Of a stretch of 64,000 bases of DNA, positions 45,707 to 54,698 are shown one piece after another. The position numbers were made by a program, and so were the translations under genes. Position 1 is the first letter of the stretch, and each line of letters starts with the position of its first letter. A model generated the notes under the pieces. That model made no database searches. It was not told where the DNA came from and saw only the letters and a list, made by a program, of their open reading frames with translations. This stretch comes from Streptomyces puniciscabiei (GTDB taxonomy: Bacteria > Actinomycetota > Actinomycetes > Streptomycetales > Streptomycetaceae), in assembly GCF_006715785.1 (NCBI RefSeq), contig NZ_VFNX01000001.1, positions 4,320,001 to 4,384,000 on the forward strand. Direction: 5' to 3'.

Positions 45707-47179
45707 TCAGTAGGCGCCCTGGCCGTCCAGTACCGCGCGCACGGTGCGTGCCATCACGTTGACGTCCCCGGCCAGGGACCAGTTGTCGATGTACCGCAGA
45801 TCGAGCGCGACGGTCTCGTTCCAGGAGAGATCCGCTCGTCCGCTCACCTGCCACAGCCCCGTCAGCCCCGGCTTGACGGCGAGTCGGCGCCTTTCCACCG
45901 GGTTGTACTTCACGACCTCTTCGGGCAGCGGGGGACGCGGCCCGACCAGGGACATGTGGCCGAGCAGGACGTTGAACAGCTGGGGCAGCTCGTCGAGCGA
46001 GTGGCGGCGCAGGAAGCGGCCGACGGGGGTGATGCGGGGGTCGCGCCGCATCTTGAACATGTGCCCGTCGTGTTCGTTCGCCTCTTCCAGCTCGCTCTGG
46101 AGCAGGTCCGCACCCACCACCATGGTGCGGAACTTCCACATGGGGAAGGGCGTGTGGTACCGGCCCACCCGCGTCTGCCGGTACAGGGCGGGCCCGGGCG
46201 AGCTGATCCGTACCGTCAGTGCCACCGCGAGAAGCACGGGGGACAGAAGGACGATCAGCAGCAGGGCGCCCACGCGGTCCACGACGGCCTTGAGCAGTGC
46301 CGGAAGCCCGTGGCGCGGGGGCGGGGCGATGTGCAGCATCGTCAGTCCGGCGGCCGAGGTCGCGCGCAGTCGGCGACGTGCCACGTCGACGATGCCGGGC
46401 AGCACGACGAGGGGGCAGCCCCGGTCGTGCAGCGCCCACGACAGCCGGCGCAGCCGCTCGCCCGCCATGTGGCGGCTCACCGCCACGAAGACCAGATCGG
46501 CCGCGAGTTCGTCGACGGCGGCGAGGACCCCCGCCGTGTCCGCCTCCGGTGCCTGGGGCGCCTCGTCGGTCAGCCGTTCGCACACGGCGACCCCCGAGGA
46601 CACCGGGGCCGCGCCCACCGCGCAGGCGCCGACGACGACGTACCCGTGGTCGGTGCGCTGGGCGAGCTGCTCGACCACGGCGTCCACGAGAGGGCCTTCG
46701 CCGACGACCAGGACGCGACGCAGTGCGCGGGCGTCCCTGCGCGCGGCCCGCAGCCGGCGGTGGATCACCTTCTGGCAGGTCGCGGTGAGGAACAGCACCG
46801 GCAGCAGCGCGGTGAACGCCTCGATGTGGCCGTCGTCCGGGCCGCACAGCACCCGGAGCACGGCCAGGGCGCCGACCAGGATCAGCCAGTCCCTCAGCAC
46901 GGCCCGCAGATCGACCGCGTCGGCCCAGACCCCGGACGCGTAGCGTCTGCTCGCCACTCCGATCAGGGGCCACAACACGGCCGCGGCACCCGCCACGAGC
47001 AGCGCACGCGGCTCTCCGCCCTGGAGGACCGCCTCCGTCACAGGCAGCCCCGCGCCGACGAAATCCACACAGACGGAAAGCGCGCCGTACCCGGGGGCCC
47101 GGGTGCCGTCGCCGTGAGCAGGTGTGTACGGCGTGGAGAAGGGCGCCTGCCCAGACACCACGTTGGTGGACCGCCCCAT
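45707..47179 (-). CDS. polyprenyl glycosylphosphotransferase (initiating enzyme)
   Basis: A 490-residue membrane enzyme that links the first sugar-1-phosphate to undecaprenyl phosphate. The N-terminal half has about four membrane helices and a CoA-binding-like fold; the C-terminal bacterial sugar transferase domain (about 285-490) has PMWKFRTMV, RDPRITPVGRFLRRHSLDEL, SLVGPRPPLPEEV and KPGLTGLWQVSGR. It starts the minus-strand operon 47179-43970 and is divergent from the PIG-L gene across a 200-bp AT-richer region. It marks the locus as Wzy-dependent exopolysaccharide. Confidence 0.94.
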   Translation of the reverse strand: MGRSTNVVSGQAPFSTPYTPAHGDGTRAPGYGALSVCVDFVGAGLPVTEAVLQGGEPRALLVAGAAAVLWPLIGVASRRYASGVWADAVDLRAVLRDWLILVGALAVLRVLCGPDDGHIEAFTALLPVLFLTATCQKVIHRRLRAARRDARALRRVLVVGEGPLVDAVVEQLAQRTDHGYVVVGACAVGAAPVSSGVAVCERLTDEAPQAPEADTAGVLAAVDELAADLVFVAVSRHMAGERLRRLSWALHDRGCPLVVLPGIVDVARRRLRATSAAGLTMLHIAPPPRHGLPALLKAVVDRVGALLLIVLLSPVLLAVALTVRISSPGPALYRQTRVGRYHTPFPMWKFRTMVVGADLLQSELEEANEHDGHMFKMRRDPRITPVGRFLRRHSLDELPQLFNVLLGHMSLVGPRPPLPEEVVKYNPVERRRLAVKPGLTGLWQVSGRADLSWNETVALDLRYIDNWSLAGDVNVMARTVRAVLDGQGAY

Positions 47180-47380
47180 GGCTCTCCTTAGAAGCGCCAG
47201 CCGTTCTCATCGGCCACTACTTATATCAGGCATTCCTCACAAAACATGGCCATTACGTATGAGGTTGTGTTCGGTGACGAAGACACGCGAAAGGTATCTA
47301 TGGAATATACGTAACGAATCCCAGCGCATGAGTACGATGAGGCCATTGACGAACCATCAGCCGCATCTTTAGGGGCGCTT

Positions 47381-48001
47381 ATGTGGAAGAGAGTGCTGGC
47401 GGTCGGAGCCCACCCGGACGACATCGAGTTCGGCTGTGGAGGTGCCCTCTTGCGGCACGCGGCGCAGGGCGCCTCGATCACCCTCGTCATCGTCAGCGAC
47501 GGAGCCCTCGCCGGGGACGCCGTGGTGCGTGCCTCCGAGCAGGAGCACGCCGCGCAGCTCCTGGGGGCGAAGACGGTCATGCTGCACCGCCCCGACGGTC
47601 AACTCGGGGACCTTCGCGTCCTGGTGAGCCGCCTCGAGGAGGAGATCGCGAACGCGGCGCCGGACCTGGTCTACACGCATCTGCCGGAGGACATCCACCA
47701 GGACCACGTCAGGACGCACCAGGCCGTCAGCATCGCCGTACGACGCCTGGACAACGTCCTGCTGTACGAGTCCCCCCGCTCACCCCTGCTGTCGTCCGGC
47801 ATCAGCGTGGACGTCAGCCCGGTGATCGACCGAAAGACCGCTCTCCTCGCGGCGCACGCCTCGCAGATCGGCACACGTCGTGAGCTGGGCGCCGAGGCGG
47901 TCCGCGCCCGTGCCGTCCTGCACGGCAGCAGGGTCGGCTGCGGCTATGCCGAGATGTTTCAGCCCGTGCGCTTCAGCATGCCGCTGGGCCACGCCGTGTG
48001 A
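47381..48001 (+). CDS. PIG-L-family N-deacetylase
   Basis: A 206-residue zinc deacetylase. AHPDD (His11, Asp13, Asp14) and H106-x-D-H109 (IHQDH) give the metal site and general base of the LmbE/PIG-L fold. Members remove N-acetyl groups from GlcNAc-containing glycans or glycolipids. Here it could deacetylate an amino sugar of the repeat unit or its lipid carrier. It is followed by the GT14-like gene. Confidence 0.9.
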   Translation: MWKRVLAVGAHPDDIEFGCGGALLRHAAQGASITLVIVSDGALAGDAVVRASEQEHAAQLLGAKTVMLHRPDGQLGDLRVLVSRLEEEIANAAPDLVYTHLPEDIHQDHVRTHQAVSIAVRRLDNVLLYESPRSPLLSSGISVDVSPVIDRKTALLAAHASQIGTRRELGAEAVRARAVLHGSRVGCGYAEMFQPVRFSMPLGHAV

Positions 48002-48168
48002 CGTGGGCGCGGCCTCCCTCCCCGGCCTCACCGGGTGGTGCCGGTGAGGCCTGTGGCGACGCGCTGTCCGGGGGACATCCTTCCCGGGCGTCAGCGAGCC
48101 CACGACCGACCGAACGGCCTCCCGAACACCGTGGGGAGAAGCAGGTACCACCGAGGGAGGAGAGAACG

Positions 48169-49041
48169 ATGCCGGTATTCGCCGTGCTCGCCCACACCGA
48201 GCCCGCGCTGTTCGCCCGGCTGGTCGAGCGCCTGGCGCCCTACCCGGTGGTCGTCCACGTGGACGCACGGTCCCGGGGCGCCGACTTCGAGGGGGTGCCC
48301 CGCACCACCCACGTCCGCGACCGCGTCGCGGTGCGATGGGGAGGCTTCTCGGTCGTCCGCGCCACGCTCGCCCTGTACCGCACGGCCCTCGAGGTCGCGC
48401 GGCCTTCCGAGCACATCGTCCTGCTGTCCGGGCAGTGCTATCCCGCCCGGCCGGTGGGCGAGTTCGCCGAGTACCTCGCTTCGGCGCCGTTCCGGCAGCA
48501 CTGCCGGGCGGCCGGGGTGCTCGACGACAAGGAGACCGCCGGCCGCGTCCTCAAGCGCTGGTGTCTCGACGCCGTGCCGACCGGACCGGGCCCGACCTAC
48601 CTTCCCCGCGCCCTGCTGCGCAGAGCGATCTCGGAGCTGACCCCCCGGCGCAGGCCCTCCGTGTTCGGTGACATCGAGCCGGTGGCGGGCAGCCAGTGGA
48701 CGGCGTTGACCGCCGACTGCGTCGCGGACCTCCTGGGCAAGGCCGAGGACCCCCGCTGGGAGAACCTGTTCCGTACGACGCACGCGCCCGACGAGATGTT
48801 CTTCCACACGCTCGTCTGGAACAGCGGCTGGCGCGACGAGGTGGAGGACCCGGTACTGCGGCCACGCGCCGGGCGCGTCACCGCCGACTTCACCAACTTT
48901 CATTATCTGGAGCGGCAGTTGAGGGGCACGAGGGCCCTCGCCGATCTCCCGGCGATCGAAGCCTCCCGGATGTACTTCGTCCGCAAGGTCGCCTCACCTC
49001 AGTCGGCGGAACTGCTCGACGCCCTCGACAGCCGAACGTGA
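48169..49041 (+). CDS. GT14 (core-2/I-branching) beta-glycosyltransferase-like
   Basis: A 290-residue GT-A protein. FAVLAHTEPALFARLVERL, VVHVDARS, SEHIVLLSGQCYPARP, PVAGSQWTALTADCV and DEMFFHTLV follow the core-2/I-branching enzyme pattern (family GT14), known for beta-1,6-GlcNAc or xylose transfer. Bacterial members are less studied. The ATG at 48169 has GGGAGGAGA upstream. It lies 167 bp after the PIG-L gene, which may act on the sugar it adds. Confidence 0.85.
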   Translation: MPVFAVLAHTEPALFARLVERLAPYPVVVHVDARSRGADFEGVPRTTHVRDRVAVRWGGFSVVRATLALYRTALEVARPSEHIVLLSGQCYPARPVGEFAEYLASAPFRQHCRAAGVLDDKETAGRVLKRWCLDAVPTGPGPTYLPRALLRRAISELTPRRRPSVFGDIEPVAGSQWTALTADCVADLLGKAEDPRWENLFRTTHAPDEMFFHTLVWNSGWRDEVEDPVLRPRAGRVTADFTNFHYLERQLRGTRALADLPAIEASRMYFVRKVASPQSAELLDALDSRT

Positions 49042-49108
49042 CCTGATCTCCGCCGGAACAAAAGGAGACGGCGACCGGGGGAGTCCGGCCACCGGGGGGG
49101 AAGACGGC

Positions 49109-49137
49109 GGGTGCCGGACGCGAGGCGTCCGGCACCC
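49109..49137. terminator. terminator between convergent genes
   Basis: A perfect 13-bp stem (GGGTGCCGGACGC at 49109-49121, complement at 49125-49137) with a GAG loop lies between the genes ending at 49041 and 49144. Confidence 0.85.
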
Positions 49138-49143
49138 GGTGAA

Positions 49144-49908
49144 CTACTTCTGCGACGCGGCCCTGCGGCCCCGCCGGTACAGCACGGTTCCGGCGGCCAG
49201 CAGCATCCCGCCGGCGGCCGCGGCCCCGAGAGTGCCCTCCGCGCCGGTGTGGGCCATCTCCGGCGGCTTGTGGTGGTGCGGCTCGTGGTGCTCCGGCTTG
49301 TGCGGCGGCTTGTGCGGCTTGTGGGGCGGCGGGACGTGCCGGTGCGGCGGCTTCTCCTCCTCGCCGTAGCACCCGCAGTGCTCGTCGTCGCCGTAGCTCC
49401 CGGAGTTCCCGTAGCTCGACTTGTCGTCGTCGCCGTAGCTCCCGGAGTTCCCGTAGCTCGACTTGTCGTCATCGCCGTAGCTCTTGCCGTGGTCCGACTT
49501 GTCGTCGTCGCCGTAGCTCTTGCCGTGGTCCGACTTGTCGTCGTCGCCGTAGCTCTTGGAGGGTTTGTGACTCGGCTTGTCGTCCTCGCCGTAGCTGCCG
49601 GAATCCTCAGAGGAGCGCTCGGGGCCCGGCCCGGACTCGGGGGCGGCCTCCTCCGCGATCCGTGCCTCCCTGTGGGCCATCCGCACGGCGTCCTGCGCCT
49701 GCTCGATCGCCCTCATGGCGCTGGCCATGCCCGGGAAATCCTCATCGGCCCCGTCGTCGCCGGCCGTGGTGGCCGACAGCGCAGCGGCGTGTGCGTCCGT
49801 CACCGCCGAAAACGGATCGGAGTCGGCGAACGCCCATGGGGTGTACAGAGACAGGGCGCTTGTCGCGGCGGCAGCCACGACCAATCCCTTGCTCAGGGTC
49901 TGTCGCAC
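49144..49908 (-). CDS. wall-anchor-like protein with SYGDDDKS repeats and His-rich stalk
   Basis: A 254-residue exported protein with a signal peptide (1-29, ending AFA-DS). After a helical segment come seven imperfect repeats starting SYG (SYGDDDKSDHGK and SYGDDDKSSYGNSG types), then a Pro/His/Lys stalk with more than a dozen histidines. The C-terminus is MAHTG, a hydrophobic helix and RRGRR, a sorting signal close to the LAxTG type of Streptomyces class E sortases. I chose GTG at 49908 because GAGAGGAAG precedes it and a signal peptide follows. The His-rich stalk suggests metal binding. No sortase gene is nearby. Confidence 0.8.
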   Translation of the reverse strand: MRQTLSKGLVVAAAATSALSLYTPWAFADSDPFSAVTDAHAAALSATTAGDDGADEDFPGMASAMRAIEQAQDAVRMAHREARIAEEAAPESGPGPERSSEDSGSYGEDDKPSHKPSKSYGDDDKSDHGKSYGDDDKSDHGKSYGDDDKSSYGNSGSYGDDDKSSYGNSGSYGDDEHCGCYGEEEKPPHRHVPPPHKPHKPPHKPEHHEPHHHKPPEMAHTGAEGTLGAAAAGGMLLAAGTVLYRRGRRAASQK

Positions 49909-50083
49909 TCTCGTTGTCTTCCTCTCAGGGGGAATCGGAAGCCGGCCACGGAGCCCGATGACGGGGGCGTCACGCGTGCCACGACCTGCAGACTGTGAAC
50001 GAGATATGGACACCCGAAGTAACCGGAACAGGGGATATGACGGTTAATTCACCCGAACGGCACTTCTGTGCTGCCCGAAAGGC

Positions 50084-52003
50084 TCATCCGCCGTACAGTT
50101 CGTCGATCTCCCGCGCGTACGCGGCCGCCACCGCCTGCCGCCTGACCTTCAGGGACGGGGTCAGCAGCCCGTTCTCCTCGCTGAACTCGCCCTCGACGAG
50201 CAAGAAGGCACGGATCGACTCCGCGCGTGAGACGGCCTCGTTGGCGTGGTCCACGGCTCGCTGCACCTCGGCGCGCATCCGTGGATCCCGGACCACCTCC
50301 GACATCGGCGTGTCCGGGGGCAGTCCGCGGACCGACAGCCAGTGGGCGACCGCCTCGGGGTCGAGCGTGACGAGGGCGGCGACGAAGGGGCGCCGGTCGC
50401 CGACGACGAGGCACTGGCCGACGGGCGGGCGGCTGCGCAGGCGGTCCTCCAGGACGGCCGGGGAGACGTTCTTGCCGCCGGAGGTGACGAGGATGTCCTT
50501 CTTGCGGCCGGTGATGGTGAGATACCCGTCGTCGTCGAGGGAGCCGAGGTCGCCGGTGGCGAACCAGTTGTCGGTGAGCACCGCGTCCGTGGCCGCCGGG
50601 TCGTTCCAGTACGACCCGAAGACCACCCCGCCCTGGACGAGGACCTCCCCGTCGTCGGCGATGCGGACCGCGGTGCCGGGCACCGGCAGACCGACCGTGC
50701 CGGGACGCGGCTTCAGCGGCGGGACGATGGTGGCGGCGGCGCTCGTCTCCGTCAGGCCGTAGCCCTCGTAGACGATGATGCCGGCCGCGTAGAAGAAGAG
50801 GTTGAGGTCGCGGTCGAGCGGGGAGCCGCCGCTGATGGCGTAGCGCATCCGGCCGCCGAGCTCCTTGCGGATGCGCCGGTAGACCAGCAGGTCGTACAGC
50901 GCCCAGGCCGCGTACAGGCCGATCCCCGGCCCCTTGCCCGTGCCGAGGAACTTGCCGAGGTACGCCTCCCCGAAGCGCACCCCGACGCGGTCCGCGCGGT
51001 CGAAGGAGGCACCCCGGCCGATCCGCTCGGCGGTGGCGCGCCCGGTGTCGTGGATCTTCTCGAAGAGGTACGGCACACCGACCAGGAAGGTGGGCCGGAA
51101 CTCCCGGAACATCGGGCGCAGTTCGTCGGGCTTGAGGCTGGGGCAGTGGCCCAGCTCGATGCGGGCCAGCAGACAGGCGATCTGCAGGGTGCGGCCCAGG
51201 ATGTGCGCGAGCGGCAGGAACAGGAGGGTGGCCGCGACCTGACCGGTGACCTCCTTGAAGACCGGGTGGAGCAGCTCGACCGTGTTGGCGGCCTCGGCGT
51301 ACAGGTTGGCGTGGGTGAGGACGCAGCCCTTGGGCCGTCCGGTGGTGCCGGAGGTGTAGCAGATCGTGGCCACCGCATCGGGTGTCAGGGCCGTACGGCG
51401 CTTGGTGACCTCCTCGCCGGGGATGTCCCGGCCGAGCGCGGTGAGGTCGGCGAGCGCGTCCGCGTCGAGGGTGAGGACGCGCGGCGGTGCGGGGTGGCGG
51501 GCCGTGCCGGTGGTGACCGTCGCGGCGTTCTCGGCCGTCTCGGCGAGGACGAGACGGGCGCCGGAGTCGCGGACGATCCACTCCACCTGCTCGGCGGACG
51601 AGGTGGCGTACACCGGGACGACCTGACCGCCGGCGGCCCAGACCGCGAAGTCCAGGACCGCCCACTCGTAACGGGTGCGGGACATCACGGCGACGCGGCC
51701 TCCCGGTTCGAGACCGGCCGCGATCAGTCCCTTGGCGACGGCGGTGACCTCGCGGGCGAAGGCCTCGGCGGTCACCGGGCGCCAGGTGCCGTTCTGCCGG
51801 CGGCGTAGGACCACGGAGCCGGGGGCCTCCCGCGCGTTGGTGAAGGGGATGTCGGCGATGCCGCCGCCGGAGCCGCGCGGCGCCAGCGGGGCGGTACGGA
51901 CCTCGCGCACCGTGCCGCTCTCGTCCCTGATCAGCTCGGTGTGCGCACGCGCCGCCAGGTCGGTGCGCCGCTGAGCGCGTTTCAGGTCCCTGCGTACGCC
52001 CAT
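50084..52003 (-). CDS. long-chain fatty-acid-CoA ligase (AMP-binding)
   Basis: A 639-residue acyl-adenylate enzyme. The P-loop motif TSGTTGRPKGCVLTH, YEGYGLTETSAAATI and the A8 region FATGDLGSLDDDGYLTITGRKKD followed by VTSGGKNVSP are all present; this last motif is typical of long-chain acyl-CoA synthetases of the FadD15 type. It activates fatty acids with ATP and CoA. The start is ATG at 52003 (GGGAG upstream) or GTG at 52030. Divergent from the secreted protein gene at 52209. No link to the neighbouring loci is obvious. Confidence 0.93.
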   Translation of the reverse strand: MGVRRDLKRAQRRTDLAARAHTELIRDESGTVREVRTAPLAPRGSGGGIADIPFTNAREAPGSVVLRRRQNGTWRPVTAEAFAREVTAVAKGLIAAGLEPGGRVAVMSRTRYEWAVLDFAVWAAGGQVVPVYATSSAEQVEWIVRDSGARLVLAETAENAATVTTGTARHPAPPRVLTLDADALADLTALGRDIPGEEVTKRRTALTPDAVATICYTSGTTGRPKGCVLTHANLYAEAANTVELLHPVFKEVTGQVAATLLFLPLAHILGRTLQIACLLARIELGHCPSLKPDELRPMFREFRPTFLVGVPYLFEKIHDTGRATAERIGRGASFDRADRVGVRFGEAYLGKFLGTGKGPGIGLYAAWALYDLLVYRRIRKELGGRMRYAISGGSPLDRDLNLFFYAAGIIVYEGYGLTETSAAATIVPPLKPRPGTVGLPVPGTAVRIADDGEVLVQGGVVFGSYWNDPAATDAVLTDNWFATGDLGSLDDDGYLTITGRKKDILVTSGGKNVSPAVLEDRLRSRPPVGQCLVVGDRRPFVAALVTLDPEAVAHWLSVRGLPPDTPMSEVVRDPRMRAEVQRAVDHANEAVSRAESIRAFLLVEGEFSEENGLLTPSLKVRRQAVAAAYAREIDELYGG

Positions 52004-52208
52004 GACGGCTCCCGGTCGGGCTCGGCTCACGCGGACTTACCGAAGAGTCAACTTACTCACGCGTAGGGGATGGTCAATGGGCCCGGCGTGCGGACCTCGT
52101 GCCCCGAATGGACGGGCGGTTCACCGGAACGCGCTTGATCGGTTGCGGGGGGCGGTGGGCGATTTCACGGTGGGCACAAGATCCCGTTCACCAGCGAAAG
52201 GAACGTCC

Positions 52209-52724
52209 ATGCGGGTTCCACCCGTTCGGCGCATCGCCTCCACCGCACTCTGCGCAGCCCTTCTGGCCGGCGTCACCGGCCCGGCCGCCTTCGCGGCCGA
52301 CTCGACCCCGGAGCGCACCCGGGCCACCGCCCAGGCGCCCGCCCCCGGTGCGGACGAAGTCCTCACCCAGGTCAACAGCCTCGGGCACTTCGGTACCGTG
52401 CTCGAGCCGGTCAAGACTCTGCTCGACGCCGTGCTCAAGGCCGACAAGGGCCAGCTTTCCGCCGACCAGGCGACCAAGCTCGTCAAGGCCGCCAAGGACG
52501 CCGTGGCGAAGGCGGCCGCGGCGGCTCCGGCCACCTCGACGCCCACCGGCGGGGACGCCAAGGCACAGGCCGACAACGTCAAGGACGCGCAGGCCACACT
52601 CGACAAGGCGCTGGACACCCTGCAGAAGGCCGCCACCGACGGCGACGGCGACCAGGTGACCGGAGCGTCCCACGGAGTCCTGTCCGGCCTCCTGGGCCTC
52701 CTCGCCTCCCTGCTGGGCCTCTAG
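52209..52724 (+). CDS. secreted helical Ala-rich protein
   Basis: A 171-residue product with a signal peptide (1-30, ending AFA-AD). The mature part is Ala/Lys/Asp-rich and predicted helical: VLEPVKTLLDAVLKADKGQL, TKLVKAAKDAVAKAAAAAP and NVKDAQATLDKALDTLQKAA, ending in a hydrophobic GVLSGLLGLLASLLGL. No cysteine. AAAGGA precedes the ATG. The family is not recognised; small secreted helical proteins of this type are common in streptomycetes. The hydrophobic end may contact the membrane. Confidence 0.82.
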   Translation: MRVPPVRRIASTALCAALLAGVTGPAAFAADSTPERTRATAQAPAPGADEVLTQVNSLGHFGTVLEPVKTLLDAVLKADKGQLSADQATKLVKAAKDAVAKAAAAAPATSTPTGGDAKAQADNVKDAQATLDKALDTLQKAATDGDGDQVTGASHGVLSGLLGLLASLLGL

Positions 52725-53968
52725 CCGCGTGGCGCGTGCTCCCGCCTGCCCGCCCGGAGGCCGAGCGAGGAAGCGGACGGGCCTGCTGCGACCACGGGGA
52801 AGCATGAGCGCCGGGCTCCGGCAACGCGGCCCGGCGATCCCATGCCCCTGCGGCGGCGGCGAGTACGTGCGCGACGCCGCGCGCGGGCCGGACCTGCCGG
52901 GCCGACCCTGACCCGCGACCCGTCCGGTCCGGTACGGGCCTCTCCGATACCGGCCTCTCCGATACCGACCCGCCCGAACCCGCCCTGACGTGTCCGCTCC
53001 GGACCTGTGTGGTCCGGGGTGTTCGATCCGGGCCTGTCCGGTCCCGGGTGTCCGGTCCTGGCGTGTCTTGGTTCGGAGCCTGTCCGGTCCGGTGCGGGCC
53101 TGGTCCTGGCGCGTCTTGGTCCGCCGGCGTGCTTGCTTCAGGCGTGGGCTCCGGGGCGTCCGGTCCGGGACATGTCGGCTCCCGAGGCCTGTCTGGTCCG
53201 GGGCCGCCTGCCCGGGAATGCCCGGTTTTGGCCCGTCCGGGCCCCGGCTGCTCCGCGGCCTGTGTGGTGCCGGGCCTCTCCGGTCCCGGGCCGTTCGGCC
53301 GGCCGGTCCGGTTCTGGCCTGTCCGCTCCGGGCCGGACGGGCCGGACCTGCCGGACCGGCCCTGGCCCGCGGCCCGTCCGAACCCGACCGGGCCTGTCCG
53401 TACGGGCCTTTCCGATACCGACCCGCCCGAACCCGCCCTGACGTGTCCGCTCCGGGCCTGTGTGGCCCGGGGTGTTCGATCCGCGCCTGTCCGGTCCGGG
53501 GCATGTCGGCTGCCGGGGTCTGTCTGGTCCGGGGCCGCCTGCCCGGGAGTGTCCGGTCCTGCCCTGTCCAGTCCGGGCCGGGCCGGGCCTCGGCCCGTCG
53601 GGCACGGCGTCGGGCGTTCGTGTGCTGCGGGAAGGGCTGGCGGCGGCACCGCACGCCCACCCCGGGTCCCCCGATCGTGTGGAGCGCCGGGCGCGTTCCA
53701 CCGGTCGGGTGAGCTGCCGGCCGAGCCGTCCCGGGGGGTGCCGATAAGGTCGCGCGGTGACCTCCACCCCCGGCGACACGCGCTTCTTCCGCCCCGCCGG
53801 TCAGGGCAGTCCCGCCCGGCCGGGCCCGACGGTCCGGCCGGGCCGGGCGGTCGTGCCCCCGCAGTCCCGGGACGCCCGGCGACCGCGGCCGGCCGTCGAG
53901 TGCCGCGCCGGGCGGGCCGGCACGGACGCGGCCCACTGCGTTCTCCCTGCCCTCGGCCCGGGCGCCTG
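52725..53968. repeat. non-coding degenerate repeat region
   Basis: About 1.2 kb without a supported gene. From 52887 to 53560 the plus strand is built of short GTCCGG/CCTGTCC-type units with very few A residues (two in the 120 bases from 53041). A unit of about 155 bp at 52887-53042 recurs imperfectly at 53341-53495, and a ~50-bp unit at 53170-53220 recurs at 53501-53551. Open frames run through it in several phases but encode only low-complexity Gly/Pro/Arg text. The 53757-53969 frame (70 codons) could be a leader peptide but has no family support. Confidence 0.7.
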
Positions 53969-54568
53969 ATGGCGTCGGCGCAGACGACCCGGGCGGCGGT
54001 CGGCGGCCGTGGCCTCGGTCTCCTCCTGGTCCTCACCGGCGCGGCCGGGCTGCTGGCCTCCTGGGTCATCACACTCGACGAGTTCGAGCTGCTGAAGAAC
54101 CCGCACTTCACGCCCGGGTGCAGCCTCAACCCGGTGGTGTCCTGCGGCAGTGTCATGAAGAGCGCGCAGGCCTCGGTCTTCGGCTTCCCCAACCCGATGC
54201 TGGGTCTGGTCGCCTACGGCGTCGTGATCTGCCTGGGCATGAGCCTGCTGGCCGGCGCCGCCTTCCCCCGCTGGTACTGGCTGACCTTCGACGCGGGCTG
54301 TCTGTTCGGGATCGGGTTCGTGTCGTGGCTGCAGTTCGAGTCGCTGTACCGGATCAACGCGCTGTGCCTGTGGTGCTGTCTGGCGTGGGTCGCCACGATC
54401 GTCATGTTCTGGTACGTCACCTCGTTCGCCGTACTGCACCGCTTCCTGCCCGCACCGGCACCGCTGCGGACCTTTTTCGCCGAGTTCACCTGGGTGCTGC
54501 CGCTGCTGCACACCGGGGTCGTCGGCATGCTGATCCTGACCCGCTGGTGGGACTTCTGGACCAGCTGA
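53969..54568 (+). CDS. vitamin K epoxide reductase (VKOR) family protein
   Basis: A 199-residue membrane protein with five hydrophobic segments. The conserved loop cysteines are in GCSLNPVVSCG (about residues 50-60) and the redox CxxC is in LCLWCC (about 135). Bacterial VKOR reoxidises DsbA-like partners and so drives disulfide formation outside the cell. The ATG at 53969 is the first start giving a normal VKOR N-terminus, with a weak ribosome site; it overlaps the stop of a short upstream frame (53757). No DsbA-type gene is in the window. Confidence 0.9.
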   Translation: MASAQTTRAAVGGRGLGLLLVLTGAAGLLASWVITLDEFELLKNPHFTPGCSLNPVVSCGSVMKSAQASVFGFPNPMLGLVAYGVVICLGMSLLAGAAFPRWYWLTFDAGCLFGIGFVSWLQFESLYRINALCLWCCLAWVATIVMFWYVTSFAVLHRFLPAPAPLRTFFAEFTWVLPLLHTGVVGMLILTRWWDFWTS

Positions 54569-54698
54569 GCCCTCCGGCGACCCTGTCGTTTCGGCGCAGG
54601 ACCCCGCGCTCTCGTCACCGGTCCGGCCGCACTGCGGTGACCGGGAGGGCCGTCCGGCGGTTACCGCTTCGGACACCTGACCGGACGAGGAGGGAACG

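Noticed and set aside
49370..49600. Regular repeats that could be mistaken for a CRISPR array
   Set aside because: The units are in frame and encode SYGDDDKS-type peptides in a signal-peptide protein; there are no unique spacers and no cas genes.
53009..53968. In-frame extension upstream of the VKOR gene
   Set aside because: It translates the repeat tract into low-complexity Gly/Pro/Ser text; known VKOR proteins start near 53969.
53757..53969. 70-codon frame ending on the VKOR start codon
   Set aside because: Overlap of stop and start is suggestive of a leader, but the product has no recognisable feature and the frame is Arg/Pro-rich chance-type sequence.
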